NCBI GenBank assembly: GCA_003731675.1
Contig: RCNQ01000116.1
Location: forward strand, 1 to 20,541
Origin: Bacteroidetes/Chlorobi group bacterium ChocPot_Mid
Lineage (GTDB): Bacteria > Bacteroidota > Ignavibacteria > Kapaibacteriales > UBA2268
DNA length: 20,541 nucleotides
Direction: 5' to 3'
The notes beneath the pieces were generated by a model. It saw only the letters and a program-made list of their open reading frames with translations, was not told the origin of the DNA and did not search any database. How positions within the stretch are numbered: the stretch's first letter is position 1; each line of letters begins with the position of its first letter. Position numbers and translations under genes: made by a program. This document shows positions 1-8,402 of this stretch, in pieces.

Positions 1-1305
1 CACAGCTACTCAAAAAATGCTTCAGTTAAGTCAATTTTTTACTACACAAGTTACGATGCTGAAACTATATTCTTAAATCAAGGTACAAACGATATCTTCC
101 ATTACAGCTTCTATAATCAGGACTTGGCAAAAATTGAATTTCAATGGGACCTGACATTCGGTGCAAGCCATCTGTTAACAATCGGTACTGGTGGCAATTT
201 CGAATCCGTTGACTCAGATATTATTATAGACAGCACAGCCAATTCAAAAGCATTCTTTGCATTCGCACAGCACGACTGGATAATCACAGACAAAATTAAC
301 CTGATTAGTAGTTTAAGGTATGACGACCACAGCAACTATACATCGAGCTTAAATCCTAAAATTGCAATCTCTTATGAACTGTTCCCAAAATTCTCCTTAA
401 AAGCAAATGTCGGTTCCGGTTTCAAAGCTCCTTCACCAGAAAATTTATTCCTCAACTGGACAAACCCCACTGAAGGTTACAGTGTGTTTGGTGTTACTGG
501 TATTGTTGACAAGCTTAACGAATTAAAAAACCAAGGACTTATCACAGACTTTCTTATTGACCTCAACAAAATTAAAGACCTGAAACCAGAACACTCTATT
601 TCATTTAACTTCGGAGCATCTTATGAAATTATGAAAAATCTGAATTCTAATTTCAATCTATTTAGAAATGAAGTTTCCGATATGATAGAATGGCAGGTTG
701 TTGCAATGAATCAGGATACAAGACAAAAATACTTCACTTACTTCAATCTGCGCAGTGTTTATACTCAAGGCATCGAAGCTAATTTATCATACAAGTTATT
801 TTTCTCTGACCAGACTTTAGAAAACATTAATAATGCAAGCAATTCAAGTATTGATTTTAATATCGGTTACCAATATCTCGAAACAGCTGACAGAGATGTC
901 CTCGAACAAATAAAAAATTCAAAAATCTGGAAAGTTGGAAGCAATGGAATTCCAAGACCCGTTCAGGAAGTCGAGTACGGCGGATTATTCAATCGCTCAA
1001 AGCACAGCTTAACAGTAAAAATCAAATACGACAATCCTGACTGGGGATTTTCTGCATTCCTTCGAGGCAGTATTAGAAGTAAATTTGGAATTTCAGATAT
1101 TAACGGAAATAATATCCTCGATGATGAAAAGGAATATATTAATGCTTATCAACTCTGGAATTTTACATTGACACAAAAGTTACCATTTGATTTCATTTCT
1201 CAATTTGCAATTAATAATATAATGAATACAAAAGCAAAAGACCTGCTCATTACTCCGGGCAGAACTTTTTTTGTTAGTTTAATTTACAATTTCAATAAAA
1301 AATAA
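1..1305 (+). CDS. TonB-dependent outer-membrane receptor, C-terminal part (5' end outside window)
   Basis: The frame is open from base 1, so the gene begins upstream; 434 residues are visible. They are alternating polar/hydrophobic strands with aromatic ends, as in the C-terminal beta-barrel of a TonB-dependent receptor. A GxGFKAPSPEN segment near visible residue 138 matches the G(F/Y)RAPS strand motif of these receptors, and LKPEHS follows where many have NPxLKPE. The signal peptide, plug and any TonB box are missing. Such receptors import haem, siderophores or other ligands across the outer membrane using TonB energy. The HmuY-like lipoprotein gene starts 18 bases downstream behind its own AAAGGA site, so the two probably form an operon and haem is the likeliest ligand. 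That is inference from the neighbour, because the NPDL half of the FRAP/NPDL haem-receptor signature is not clear here. The family call is secure, the substrate is not. Confidence 0.88.
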   Translation, partial: HSYSKNASVKSIFYYTSYDAETIFLNQGTNDIFHYSFYNQDLAKIEFQWDLTFGASHLLTIGTGGNFESVDSDIIIDSTANSKAFFAFAQHDWIITDKINLISSLRYDDHSNYTSSLNPKIAISYELFPKFSLKANVGSGFKAPSPENLFLNWTNPTEGYSVFGVTGIVDKLNELKNQGLITDFLIDLNKIKDLKPEHSISFNFGASYEIMKNLNSNFNLFRNEVSDMIEWQVVAMNQDTRQKYFTYFNLRSVYTQGIEANLSYKLFFSDQTLENINNASNSSIDFNIGYQYLETADRDVLEQIKNSKIWKVGSNGIPRPVQEVEYGGLFNRSKHSLTVKIKYDNPDWGFSAFLRGSIRSKFGISDINGNNILDDEKEYINAYQLWNFTLTQKLPFDFISQFAINNIMNTKAKDLLITPGRTFFVSLIYNFNKK

Positions 1306-1323
1306 TTCAGAAAGGAATGTATT

Positions 1324-1908
1324 ATGAATATCGAATCAATTCAAAAGATAAGCTATTTTTCATTAATTTTAATAGCAGTCGTATCTATTCTCTCTGCATG
1401 CAGTGAAGATGTTGTTGAACCAAAATCAAAACAAGGAACAGTAGAAATAAAAACTGTTTACGACCTTCCCGCTGATGCAGGTACACCTCAGGGCACACCT
1501 GTAACTAACTTCACTTATTTCAGCTTTGCTACTGGTGATTCAGTACCTGCTTCAATAGCTAATTCAGACAACTGGGATATCGCCTTTGCACAAACAACTA
1601 TCAAAACAAATGATAAATGCAAAGTCCTTGTTTTAGAACAAACAGATTTTTACTCACTCCTTGAAGCACCTGCTACTGGTTATAATTCAAGCTCAAAAAT
1701 CTCCTGGTACAATTACAATCCAACAAACCATCAAATATCACCTATTCCGGGAGTTGTTCTTGTCTTTAAGACTTCAAATGACAAATACGCTAAAATGCTT
1801 ATTTTGAATTACTATAAAGGTCATCCGGAAACATATACTGAAGATGCAATTTCAAGGTATTATTCTTTCAAGTATGCCTATCAACCCGACGGAACAAGAA
1901 ACTTCTGA
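1324..1908 (+). CDS. HmuY-family haem-binding lipoprotein
   Basis: This 194-residue protein has a type II signal peptide with lipobox LSAC (Cys26), so it should be a lipoprotein, probably in the outer membrane. The rest follows the HmuY family: a NWDIAFAQTTI strand near residues 83-93, a LEAPATGY segment (114-120), a WYNYNPTNH segment (128-136), KYAKMLILNYYKG (154-166) and a terminal YYSFKYAYQPDG strand. Porphyromonas gingivalis HmuY binds haem through His134 and His166. Here His136 and His167 lie at similar positions and spacing and are candidate ligands, which needs a structural alignment. HmuY proteins capture haem and pass it to a cognate TonB-dependent receptor, and a receptor gene lies immediately upstream. 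The order is receptor then HmuY, the reverse of P. gingivalis hmuY-hmuR. The ATG is preceded by AAAGGA at 7 bases. A strong terminator follows. Confidence 0.85.
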   Translation: MNIESIQKISYFSLILIAVVSILSACSEDVVEPKSKQGTVEIKTVYDLPADAGTPQGTPVTNFTYFSFATGDSVPASIANSDNWDIAFAQTTIKTNDKCKVLVLEQTDFYSLLEAPATGYNSSSKISWYNYNPTNHQISPIPGVVLVFKTSNDKYAKMLILNYYKGHPETYTEDAISRYYSFKYAYQPDGTRNF

Positions 1909-1926
1909 AAAATTGAGATATAACAC

Positions 1927-1967
1927 AAAAAAAGCTGTTAATTTTTTGATAATTAACAGCTTTTTTT
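1927..1967. terminator. Bidirectional intrinsic terminator between the HmuY-like gene and rplS
   Basis: A perfect 17-bp inverted repeat (arms 1927-1943 and 1951-1967) encloses a 7-base loop. The core is GCTGTTAATT / AATTAACAGC, flanked by A7 on the left and T7 on the right. It therefore forms a hairpin with a U-tract on either strand. It sits between two convergent genes, ending 19 bases after one and 17 bases from the other. Confidence 0.88.
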
Positions 1968-1983
1968 AAATATATTTTCAGAA

Positions 1984-2364
1984 CTAATTTAGTTTCTGCC
2001 TGATTTTCTTTTCTGACATACCACGCAAATAATATAGTTTTGCCCTGCGAACATTTCCCTGATTCAGAACTTTAATCCCCTGAATCATTGGAGAGTAAAG
2101 CGGGAAAATACGCTCGACACCAACTCCGTTGGATATCTTACGTACTACAAATGATTGATTTAGTCCTGCTCCTCGCATTCCAATAACAACACCTTTAAAA
2201 TTCTGGATTCTTTCCTTGTCACCCTCAACAACTCTTACAGCAACATTGACTGTATCACCAGGACGGAATTCAGGAACTTCAACGTAATTGTCGCCATCTT
2301 TTTTCTTGCGAAACTCGATGGTACGTTCTCTTATCATCTCTTCAACTATTTTCATCTTATTCAT
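1984..2364 (-). CDS. rplS: 50S ribosomal protein L19
   Basis: The 126-residue product is ribosomal protein bL19, which lies at the 30S-50S interface. Family hallmarks are visible: FRPGDTVNVAVRVVEGDKERIQNFKGVVI (residues about 33-61), SFVVRKISNGVGVERIFPLYSP and the basic C-terminal RRAKLYYLRG. Length is slightly above the usual 115-120 because of a short N-terminal extension. The first ATG (2362-2364) is preceded by AGGAAA at a good distance; an in-frame ATG three codons later is an alternative. In many bacteria rplS follows rpsP-rimM-trmD, but here it stands alone behind its own promoter. It is transcribed toward the shared terminator. Confidence 0.97.
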   Translation of the reverse strand: MNKMKIVEEMIRERTIEFRKKKDGDNYVEVPEFRPGDTVNVAVRVVEGDKERIQNFKGVVIGMRGAGLNQSFVVRKISNGVGVERIFPLYSPMIQGIKVLNQGNVRRAKLYYLRGMSEKKIRQKLN

Positions 2365-2393
2365 TTTTCTTTTCCTTGTTAAGTTAAGAACAA

Positions 2394-2425
2394 CAAAATT
2401 AGCACTATTTTAAGAAATAAACAAA
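2394..2425 (-). promoter_or_regulatory. Bacteroidota-type promoter of rplS (TTTG / TAnnTTTG)
   Basis: Read on the minus strand, TTTG (2425-2422) is followed after 20 bases by TAATTTTG (2401-2394). This fits the -33/-7 consensus described for the Bacteroidota primary sigma factor (TTTG, about 19-21 bases, TAnnTTTG). It lies 30 bases upstream of the rplS ATG. It is the only promoter in the window with both boxes at consensus spacing. Confidence 0.68.
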
Positions 2426-2541
2426 AAATATTACTAATATTTTTAAAATTTCTCCTGCAAAAGCCAAATCTCCTCACCAAAATAATAAATTATAATGATT
2501 TATGTCTCTAAATTTTTGAAATAAATAACTTTATATAATTA

Positions 2542-2748
2542 ATGAAAATTTTAGCTTATATTCTGATTGCAATAGGCTTTTTATTCACCATGGCAATGTT
2601 ATTTATCATTTTCAGAGTTCCCGGATGGAGCGACCTGATTATTGGTTGGATTTTTTTAGGTCCCCTCCCGTTAATTATCGGAATTATTCTCCTCAAAAAA
2701 ATCAACAGTTCACCAATACTGAATCACTTCCATTCAAAGAAAAAATAA
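2542..2748 (+). CDS. Small two-helix membrane protein, function unknown
   Basis: A 68-residue product with two hydrophobic helices (about residues 3-25 and 32-53), joined by a short RVPGWSD turn and ending in a basic tail rich in His, Ser and Lys (FHSKKK). The positive tail suggests a cytoplasmic C-terminus. It resembles the many small integral membrane proteins of unknown role and I do not recognise a family. No Shine-Dalgarno sequence is visible before the ATG. The gene ends 18 bases before the convergent peroxidase gene and has no co-directional neighbour, so expression is not certain. The protein-like sequence and clean hydrophobicity pattern support it being real. Confidence 0.6.
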   Translation: MKILAYILIAIGFLFTMAMLFIIFRVPGWSDLIIGWIFLGPLPLIIGIILLKKINSSPILNHFHSKKK

Positions 2749-2766
2749 TCCGTATTTAAAAAATCC

Positions 2767-3324
2767 TTATTTATCTGATAAAGCTTTCTCGATATCGGCT
2801 TCTATATCTTTCGGTTCAATCTTTGTCCCGTACCTTTTCATCATTATCCCGTTTTTGGATATGAGAAATTTCTCAAAATTCCAGCGAATTGGTTCTACCC
2901 CATCACCAGTTAAATATTGAAACAATGGATGAGCATCTTCCCCATTTACCTCAATTTTTGAAAACATCGGAAACGTGACACCAAACTCTTTTCTGCAAAA
3001 ATCATAGATTTCTTTATTACTCCCTGGCTCTTGACCACGAAACTGATTACATGGAAAACCCAATATTTCAAAACCTTTATCCTTATACTTATCGTATAAT
3101 TCCTGCAACCCCTTATACTGCGGAGTAAATCCACACTTACTTGCAACATTAACAATCAAAAGCACCTTCCCTTTATATTTCTCTAATGAAATTTCTTCTC
3201 CACTTATTGTCTCTGCTTTATAAACGTATATCGGATGATTTGATATTTTCTTCTCTTGTGAAAATAACGACATTGAAGTTATTATTAACCCAACTATCAT
3301 TATCATTAAACTTATATTTCTCAT
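2767..3324 (-). CDS. Exported glutathione peroxidase-like thiol peroxidase
   Basis: A 185-residue GPx-family protein that reduces peroxides. An N-terminal hydrophobic segment (residues 5-21) ending near SLFSQ looks like a signal peptide, so it should act in the periplasm. The family's three signatures are present: NVASKCGFTPQY with the peroxidatic Cys64, LGFPCNQFRGQEP with Cys92 and Gln94, and RWNFEKFL with Trp148 and Asn149. These give the Cys-Gln-Trp-Asn catalytic set. The catalytic residue is cysteine, not selenocysteine. Bacterial Cys-GPx enzymes usually take electrons from thioredoxin, and Cys110 (DFCRKEF) aligns roughly with the resolving Cys of that type. A periplasmic member would need a thioredoxin-like partner there, which is inference. 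An AGGAA site precedes the ATG. It is divergent from the next gene. Confidence 0.93.
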   Translation of the reverse strand: MRNISLMIMIVGLIITSMSLFSQEKKISNHPIYVYKAETISGEEISLEKYKGKVLLIVNVASKCGFTPQYKGLQELYDKYKDKGFEILGFPCNQFRGQEPGSNKEIYDFCRKEFGVTFPMFSKIEVNGEDAHPLFQYLTGDGVEPIRWNFEKFLISKNGIMMKRYGTKIEPKDIEADIEKALSDK

Positions 3325-3479
3325 TTTTTATTCCTGAAAAATTTAACAAATAAAATTATTTAAGTTTAAAAGACGTTAATCTATTATTAAATTTTAATTA
3401 TTTCTTTGAAAGAAATTATTTTTTTATTAATTTTATATCATGTAAATGTTAATAACATAAATAATAATGGAGGTATGCT

Positions 3480-5390
3480 ATGCAAATTCTTAAAATCTTC
3501 AGTAAATTCTTGTTAATATCACTTACACTCACTTTTTACGGTTGCCCTGACGAAAATCCAACCAAACCAAGCACCATTACCAATGAAGAAACCGTTTCAG
3601 AAAAAAAATCAGTTGATATTGGTACTAATGGTGGTCAAATCTCTTTGTCAGACGGCTCAACTGTAATCATTCCAAGTGGAGCGATAACTTCAAACACTAA
3701 GGTAACTGTCAGCAAAATTAAAAATGACAATTACTTTTCCGGTTCGAACAGAATTAGTATTGATATCAGTTCAGAATCTGGAATAAGCAACATGACCGTT
3801 AAAATTGCAGTCCCAAAAGGACTGAAAAAAGATGACATTGGATTATTCAGATACAATCCCAATGAAGTTAAAGACATTTTAACAGGTGATATTCCACTAT
3901 TCGAATATGACAGTGATAATGGGTTTATAATAGCGACTGTCAATGCCGCTGCAACAGGAACAAAAAGAGAAAAAGTTCAAGGTTCTCTGCTATTCCCACG
4001 TTGGGTTGCTGAATGGGACGAAAATGTCGAAGGAACAAGTTCGACTAAAATAATTCAAATGCCTTTCTACGAACAACCGGGTAGCTCCTGTTGGGCTACT
4101 TGTGCAACTATGCTGGCTAAAGCATATACCCCGTACAAAGACCGAAAAATCGAACCCGAAGTATATAAATTTCTGAAGTATATGGGACTCGGTAGAGATG
4201 ATGGTATCTATCCATTCCAATTTCTAAAAACCTTGCCAAATGCAATTCATCTCTATTCAGGTGGGGTCGGACTCCAAAGCACAGGTTTCTTCCGCGTTAG
4301 TTCGTTGAAAGAAAGAATCGTATCGGAATTAGATCACAATCATCCTGTAATCGTTAGTTTACCTTATCCAGGAGTCGGTGCTCATGCAATAATGGTTGTA
4401 GGTTATACAAAAAAAACCTCAGGTTCTAATAAGGTAACGTATGATTTAATTATTCATAACCCACAAGGAACAGGAAGTGAAACAATGTACACAGTTCACG
4501 ATTTCGATTATGTCTTCAAGGATAAATCGTCAGTTCAAGCAGTACAGATTATCTATCCCACTGATGAACCACACCCTGACAGAGCATTACTGACAATGGG
4601 TATGCCTCTTGGTGTAGTTGGGGATATTAAATTCAAAATTCCATTTAGAGAATCAGCATATTATATCGAATTAAAAGAAGACATTAACTCAAAAACCGGT
4701 TACAAATGGGCTTGGGGAGAAAAATCAATGGATTGCATTCCTGATACTGCTTCCGACCTGATTTTAAACCTACCATTGTGGAATGCCAGCCAAAGCGGTT
4801 CTAAAAATGCAAAAATTGAGTGCCAAGTCAGAGTTAAAGGTAAACTTGTTTACGAATTCTCCGAAAACATTACTGTCCCTGCTTCTGGTGACCCGACTTG
4901 GTTCAATAAAACCATCCCCTTAAATGAAATTAGAGGCACCAATGATTCATCAGAATACTATTTTGATTTCGCTGTTTATGACGGAGGCACCTATGTTGAT
5001 GGCTTCGACTTCTATGTGAACATCAATTCGGTTTACCCATTAAACGGCAAATGGAACTGGAAATTTACCCCTTTAAATATGGGTTGCAGCGATAATTATA
5101 AAGAATTCAACATAATTATGACTATAGTTTGTGGAAAAACTTGGCTTAAATGGATATTTGATGATGGAGAGGAAGCACTCTTTGACTTTTCTTACAATAA
5201 AGATGATTTCACTATGCACTGGAATGACGACGTCGCATCTTGGGACATTACAGGAAAAATGCTCGGACCTGATAAATTTTCTGCCGATTTTGTCGAGGTA
5301 AGAACGAAACTTGAACAAGACAGTGAGGGTAATTATGTAGAAGTACCTTGTACCAATACTGCACGAATAGATGGGACAAGAATAAAATAA
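3480..5390 (+). CDS. Multidomain lipoprotein with papain-like (peptidase C39-type) domain
   Basis: A 636-residue protein with a lipobox FYGC (Cys22), so a lipid-anchored envelope or surface protein. Residues about 46-115 (GTNGGQISLSDGSTVIIPSG...) resemble a ZU5-like beta domain, which often has a G-x-IPxGA pattern. Residues about 195-345 are a papain-fold domain like peptidase C39-like proteins: Cys204 in GSSCWATCATML, His302 in GAHAIMVVGY and Asn327 in IIHNPQG give a plausible Cys-His-Asn triad. The remaining 290 residues are beta-rich with no family I recognise. It could be a protease or transglutaminase-like enzyme acting on surface proteins, or a non-catalytic relative; the triad favours activity. 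GGAGG precedes the ATG. The gene is monocistronic, with a terminator after it. Confidence 0.75.
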   Translation: MQILKIFSKFLLISLTLTFYGCPDENPTKPSTITNEETVSEKKSVDIGTNGGQISLSDGSTVIIPSGAITSNTKVTVSKIKNDNYFSGSNRISIDISSESGISNMTVKIAVPKGLKKDDIGLFRYNPNEVKDILTGDIPLFEYDSDNGFIIATVNAAATGTKREKVQGSLLFPRWVAEWDENVEGTSSTKIIQMPFYEQPGSSCWATCATMLAKAYTPYKDRKIEPEVYKFLKYMGLGRDDGIYPFQFLKTLPNAIHLYSGGVGLQSTGFFRVSSLKERIVSELDHNHPVIVSLPYPGVGAHAIMVVGYTKKTSGSNKVTYDLIIHNPQGTGSETMYTVHDFDYVFKDKSSVQAVQIIYPTDEPHPDRALLTMGMPLGVVGDIKFKIPFRESAYYIELKEDINSKTGYKWAWGEKSMDCIPDTASDLILNLPLWNASQSGSKNAKIECQVRVKGKLVYEFSENITVPASGDPTWFNKTIPLNEIRGTNDSSEYYFDFAVYDGGTYVDGFDFYVNINSVYPLNGKWNWKFTPLNMGCSDNYKEFNIIMTIVCGKTWLKWIFDDGEEALFDFSYNKDDFTMHWNDDVASWDITGKMLGPDKFSADFVEVRTKLEQDSEGNYVEVPCTNTARIDGTRIK

Positions 5391-5418
5391 ACTAAAAAGT
5401 TCTACAAAGAAAAAACAA

Positions 5419-5454
5419 AGGTTGCTGAAACAAAAATCAGCAACCTATTTTTTT
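5419..5454 (+). terminator. Intrinsic terminator after the C39-type lipoprotein gene
   Basis: A perfect 10-bp stem, AGGTTGCTGA (5419-5428) and TCAGCAACCT (5437-5446), with an 8-base loop, is followed by A and a run of seven T (5448-5454). It begins 28 bases after the stop codon and lies before the convergent tldE gene. Confidence 0.85.
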
Positions 5455-5474
5455 AATCCGAGTTACAAAATACT

Positions 5475-6797
5475 CTACGAACCTGACAACGATACATTCT
5501 CAATTTTAATAGTCGGTCCTGAAACAGACCTGCGAAAATCATTATCATTACCTATCATACTTATATTCTTCAGCATATCTCCAAGATTACCTGAAAAAGT
5601 AATCTCAGAAACAGGAATCGTCAATTCTCCATTCTCAATCCACATACCATAAGCACCTTTGGATATATCCCCCGTCGTTGGCATAGTCCCCTGTCCAATA
5701 GTCCTTGTCAAAAGTAATCCATTTTTCACAGATTTTATAATCTCTTCCTGTGAATATTTCCCTTGTTCGAGGTAAAAGTTATTAGCACCACCTGCATTAC
5801 CGGTTGATTTCAGCTTCAACTTCTTTGCACTGTAAGTATTCAGCAAATAATTCTTCAAAACACCATTTTCAACAATAGGAGTTCTCCTTGTTGGGACCCC
5901 TTCACTATCAAAAGGTTTTGTCCCTAACTTGCCTGGCATAAGACCATCATCAATAATATTAATATTAGCTCCTGCAATCTGCTCTCCTAATTTCCCGGCA
6001 AGAAAAGAACGTTTCATATAAATCGAATTTCCATTGACACAACTGGCAAGAAAACCAAGCAAAGTTGATGTCATAGTTGGCTCAAAAACAACTGGAACTA
6101 CTTGAGATTTGACTTTTTGTCCTCCAATCATCCTGATTACTCTTGTTACAGCCATATTCGCTATTTCCTCCGCCGATTTCATTCCATCAAGATTAAGCGA
6201 AGTTTCATACCAATAATCCTCAACCAAATTATTACCATCTCCCGATTGAAAACCAGCCCCTGCACTGCAATAAGTGTATTGATACGAACCCGAAAAACCA
6301 TTTGTATTAGCAATTACTGTTTCACCATAATTTGTACTGTAACTACTCCCGACAGATACCTTGATTTGCTTATTAGATAAACCAATTTGCTCAAGTTTCT
6401 TAGCAAAGTCAATTTTCCTTTCTGCTTCCAGTTCAATTATCCTTCTGTCAAATAACCCAAGCGAATCTACATCAACAGTTACTTTCTCTAATTCAGGCAA
6501 ACCCGAAAACTGGTCAGCACTTGTTAGTTTAGCTCTTGCAATTGCATTTTGCATTAATCTTTCCAAAGTCCCCTCATTGAAATCCGATGACGAAGCATAA
6601 GCAACCTTGCTGTCAACTATGACTTTGAATGAGACCGATTTAGAACCCGCTTGATTCAGCTTCTCAATTTCCTGATTCAATATCTGCACCTCAAAATTCG
6701 TATCAGAGCCAATCGAAACCTGACACTCACTTGCTCCCAACTTCTTCGCTTTTTCAACGAACTTCTCTGCTAAATTCCTTAAATTTTCGCTTCTCAT
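5475..6797 (-). CDS. tldE: TldE/PmbA-family subunit of the TldD-TldE peptidase
   Basis: A 440-residue PmbA/TldE-family protein. With TldD it forms a metallopeptidase; in Enterobacteria the pair matures microcin B17 and other modified peptides and degrades CcdA. Family features include GGQKVKSQVVPVVFEP (about 225-240), SFLAGKLGEQI, FDSEGVPTRRTPIVENGVLKNYLLNTY (about 320-346), STGNAGGAN and the closing GNDNDFRRSVSGPTIKIENVSLSG. As expected for TldE, there is no HExxxH zinc motif, which the TldD partner supplies. No signal peptide is present, unlike the TldD encoded upstream. The start overlaps the tldD stop by 4 bases (ATGA), giving translational coupling. The downstream end faces a convergent terminator. 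Confidence 0.95.
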   Translation of the reverse strand: MRSENLRNLAEKFVEKAKKLGASECQVSIGSDTNFEVQILNQEIEKLNQAGSKSVSFKVIVDSKVAYASSSDFNEGTLERLMQNAIARAKLTSADQFSGLPELEKVTVDVDSLGLFDRRIIELEAERKIDFAKKLEQIGLSNKQIKVSVGSSYSTNYGETVIANTNGFSGSYQYTYCSAGAGFQSGDGNNLVEDYWYETSLNLDGMKSAEEIANMAVTRVIRMIGGQKVKSQVVPVVFEPTMTSTLLGFLASCVNGNSIYMKRSFLAGKLGEQIAGANINIIDDGLMPGKLGTKPFDSEGVPTRRTPIVENGVLKNYLLNTYSAKKLKLKSTGNAGGANNFYLEQGKYSQEEIIKSVKNGLLLTRTIGQGTMPTTGDISKGAYGMWIENGELTIPVSEITFSGNLGDMLKNISMIGNDNDFRRSVSGPTIKIENVSLSGS

Positions 6798-8314
6798 CTT
6801 GCACCTCCTACTGTCATTTTATCAATTTTCATCGTCGGAGTTCCACAGGTTACCGGTACTGTCTGTCCTTCCTTTCCACATGAACCCAAAAAGAATCCCG
6901 AATCATTGCCTATCAATGAAATCTCATTCAAAATCTGAACATTTGTTCCAATCAAAGTTGCATTCTTCACTGGCCTTGTCAATTTTCCATCTTCAATCAT
7001 ATACGCAAGATTGCAAGAAAAAGTAAACTTGCCGGTATTCGAAACCTGCCCTCCTTGATACGACACTGCATAAAATCCTTTCTTAACAGAAGCAATAATT
7101 TCTTCAGGGTCGCTCTCTCCTCCTGCAAGAATAGTATTATTCATTCTTGGTATCGGCATACTTTGATAGGACTCCCTTCTTCCATGACCGTTCGGCTTTG
7201 TATTCATAATCTTTGCACTCAATCTGTCATTCATAAATCCTACCAACTTACCCTTTTCTATCAAAACAACATTTTCGGTTGGCACTCCTTCATCATCAAC
7301 AGCCAAACTACCCCTAAAATTCGGAATTGTAGCATCATCATAAATTGTAACAAATGGTTTGGAAACCATCTGCCCCATCTTGTCCCACATAATTGACTGC
7401 TTTTTCCAATTTGCATCTGCCTCAAGTGGATGACCTACTGCTTCATGTATCATCACTCCCGATTGCCCGTACTTCAAAACCACAGGTTGTTCACCAGTAG
7501 GAGGATTAACCGCATCCAGCAATATAATCGCCTCCTCTGAAGCATGTTTACCAATTTCTTCAGGAGTCAAAGCTTTCGAATAATTCATTCCGAATCTTCC
7601 GCCTTCACTCTTCGAACCAGTTGCTTTTTTCCCGTTAAATTCAGCTGTTGAGCTTACATTCAATCTCATCTGCGGTCTAATATCAGTTACAGCTAAACCC
7701 TCGCTATTTACGATAGTAACCTTTTGCAAACTGTCAGCTAAGCCAACAGAAATTTTTACAATTTTGCTATCGTATTTCTGTGCCGATGAATAAGCACGCT
7801 TGATTAATGCAATCTTGGAATCAAGCTTTGCTTCTGCATAAGGAAGATTCAAATCGTAAACTGAAGCTACTGGTTTCAAAACCTTCAGGTTTGCAACTTT
7901 AATCTTGCTGTTGCCCGAAGCTATCGCCGCCGCAGTCAACATAGCATTTCTTACACTCTCAAATGTCAATTCATTTGTAAAACCATAGCCAGTCTGCTTA
8001 TCCTTTATTACTCGTACACCTACACCAAGTGATACACTTTCCGAAGAACTTTTAATAATATCTTCTGACATATCAACTGAGTTGGCTACTGTATGCTCGA
8101 AGTAAAGCTCCGAAAAATCTCCTCCCTTGGACAATCCGATTTCCAATATCTTCTTCAATTCCTCCTCACTAAAACCAAAATAATCAGGTTTCATTGTCAC
8201 ATCTCCCTTATTAGTTCCCGATACAAGAAATCCATTGTTCCAAAGAGGGGAACTTAAAGCCAATCCTATTCCTACACCAGCTTTTTTCAAAAAATCCCTT
8301 CTTGTATTTTCCAT
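6794..8314 (-). CDS. tldD: TldD metallopeptidase with twin-arginine (Tat) signal
   Basis: A 506-residue TldD-family zinc metallopeptidase. The zinc site is clear: MIHEAVGHPLEAD gives His290, Glu291 and His295 (HExxxH), and SCGKEGQTVPV gives Cys479, matching the third Cys ligand known from E. coli TldD. The C-terminus LKIDKMTVGG-like tail is typical. The unusual part is the N-terminus: TRRDFLKKAG followed by a hydrophobic stretch (residues 4-23) is a good twin-arginine signal, adding about 40 residues absent from the cytoplasmic E. coli protein. This implies folded, metal-loaded export, possibly carrying TldE along as a passenger. It is the first gene of a two-gene operon with tldE. A GAGGG site lies just before the ATG and a TATTTTTG promoter-like box about 90 bases upstream. 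Confidence 0.95.
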   Translation of the reverse strand: MENTRRDFLKKAGVGIGLALSSPLWNNGFLVSGTNKGDVTMKPDYFGFSEEELKKILEIGLSKGGDFSELYFEHTVANSVDMSEDIIKSSSESVSLGVGVRVIKDKQTGYGFTNELTFESVRNAMLTAAAIASGNSKIKVANLKVLKPVASVYDLNLPYAEAKLDSKIALIKRAYSSAQKYDSKIVKISVGLADSLQKVTIVNSEGLAVTDIRPQMRLNVSSTAEFNGKKATGSKSEGGRFGMNYSKALTPEEIGKHASEEAIILLDAVNPPTGEQPVVLKYGQSGVMIHEAVGHPLEADANWKKQSIMWDKMGQMVSKPFVTIYDDATIPNFRGSLAVDDEGVPTENVVLIEKGKLVGFMNDRLSAKIMNTKPNGHGRRESYQSMPIPRMNNTILAGGESDPEEIIASVKKGFYAVSYQGGQVSNTGKFTFSCNLAYMIEDGKLTRPVKNATLIGTNVQILNEISLIGNDSGFFLGSCGKEGQTVPVTCGTPTMKIDKMTVGGAR

Positions 8315-8402
8315 TTTCCCTCATTTATTACAATAAATAAAATTAATTTTCAATTAACATACGAAAAAAATTAAGAAACGTTTTATAAAAAATTAAATTT
8401 AG

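Noticed and set aside
3325..3479. A promoter or operator for the divergent peroxidase and C39-type lipoprotein genes.
   Set aside because: Only AT-rich sequence is visible. I found no TAnnTTTG box in a suitable position and no clear dyad.
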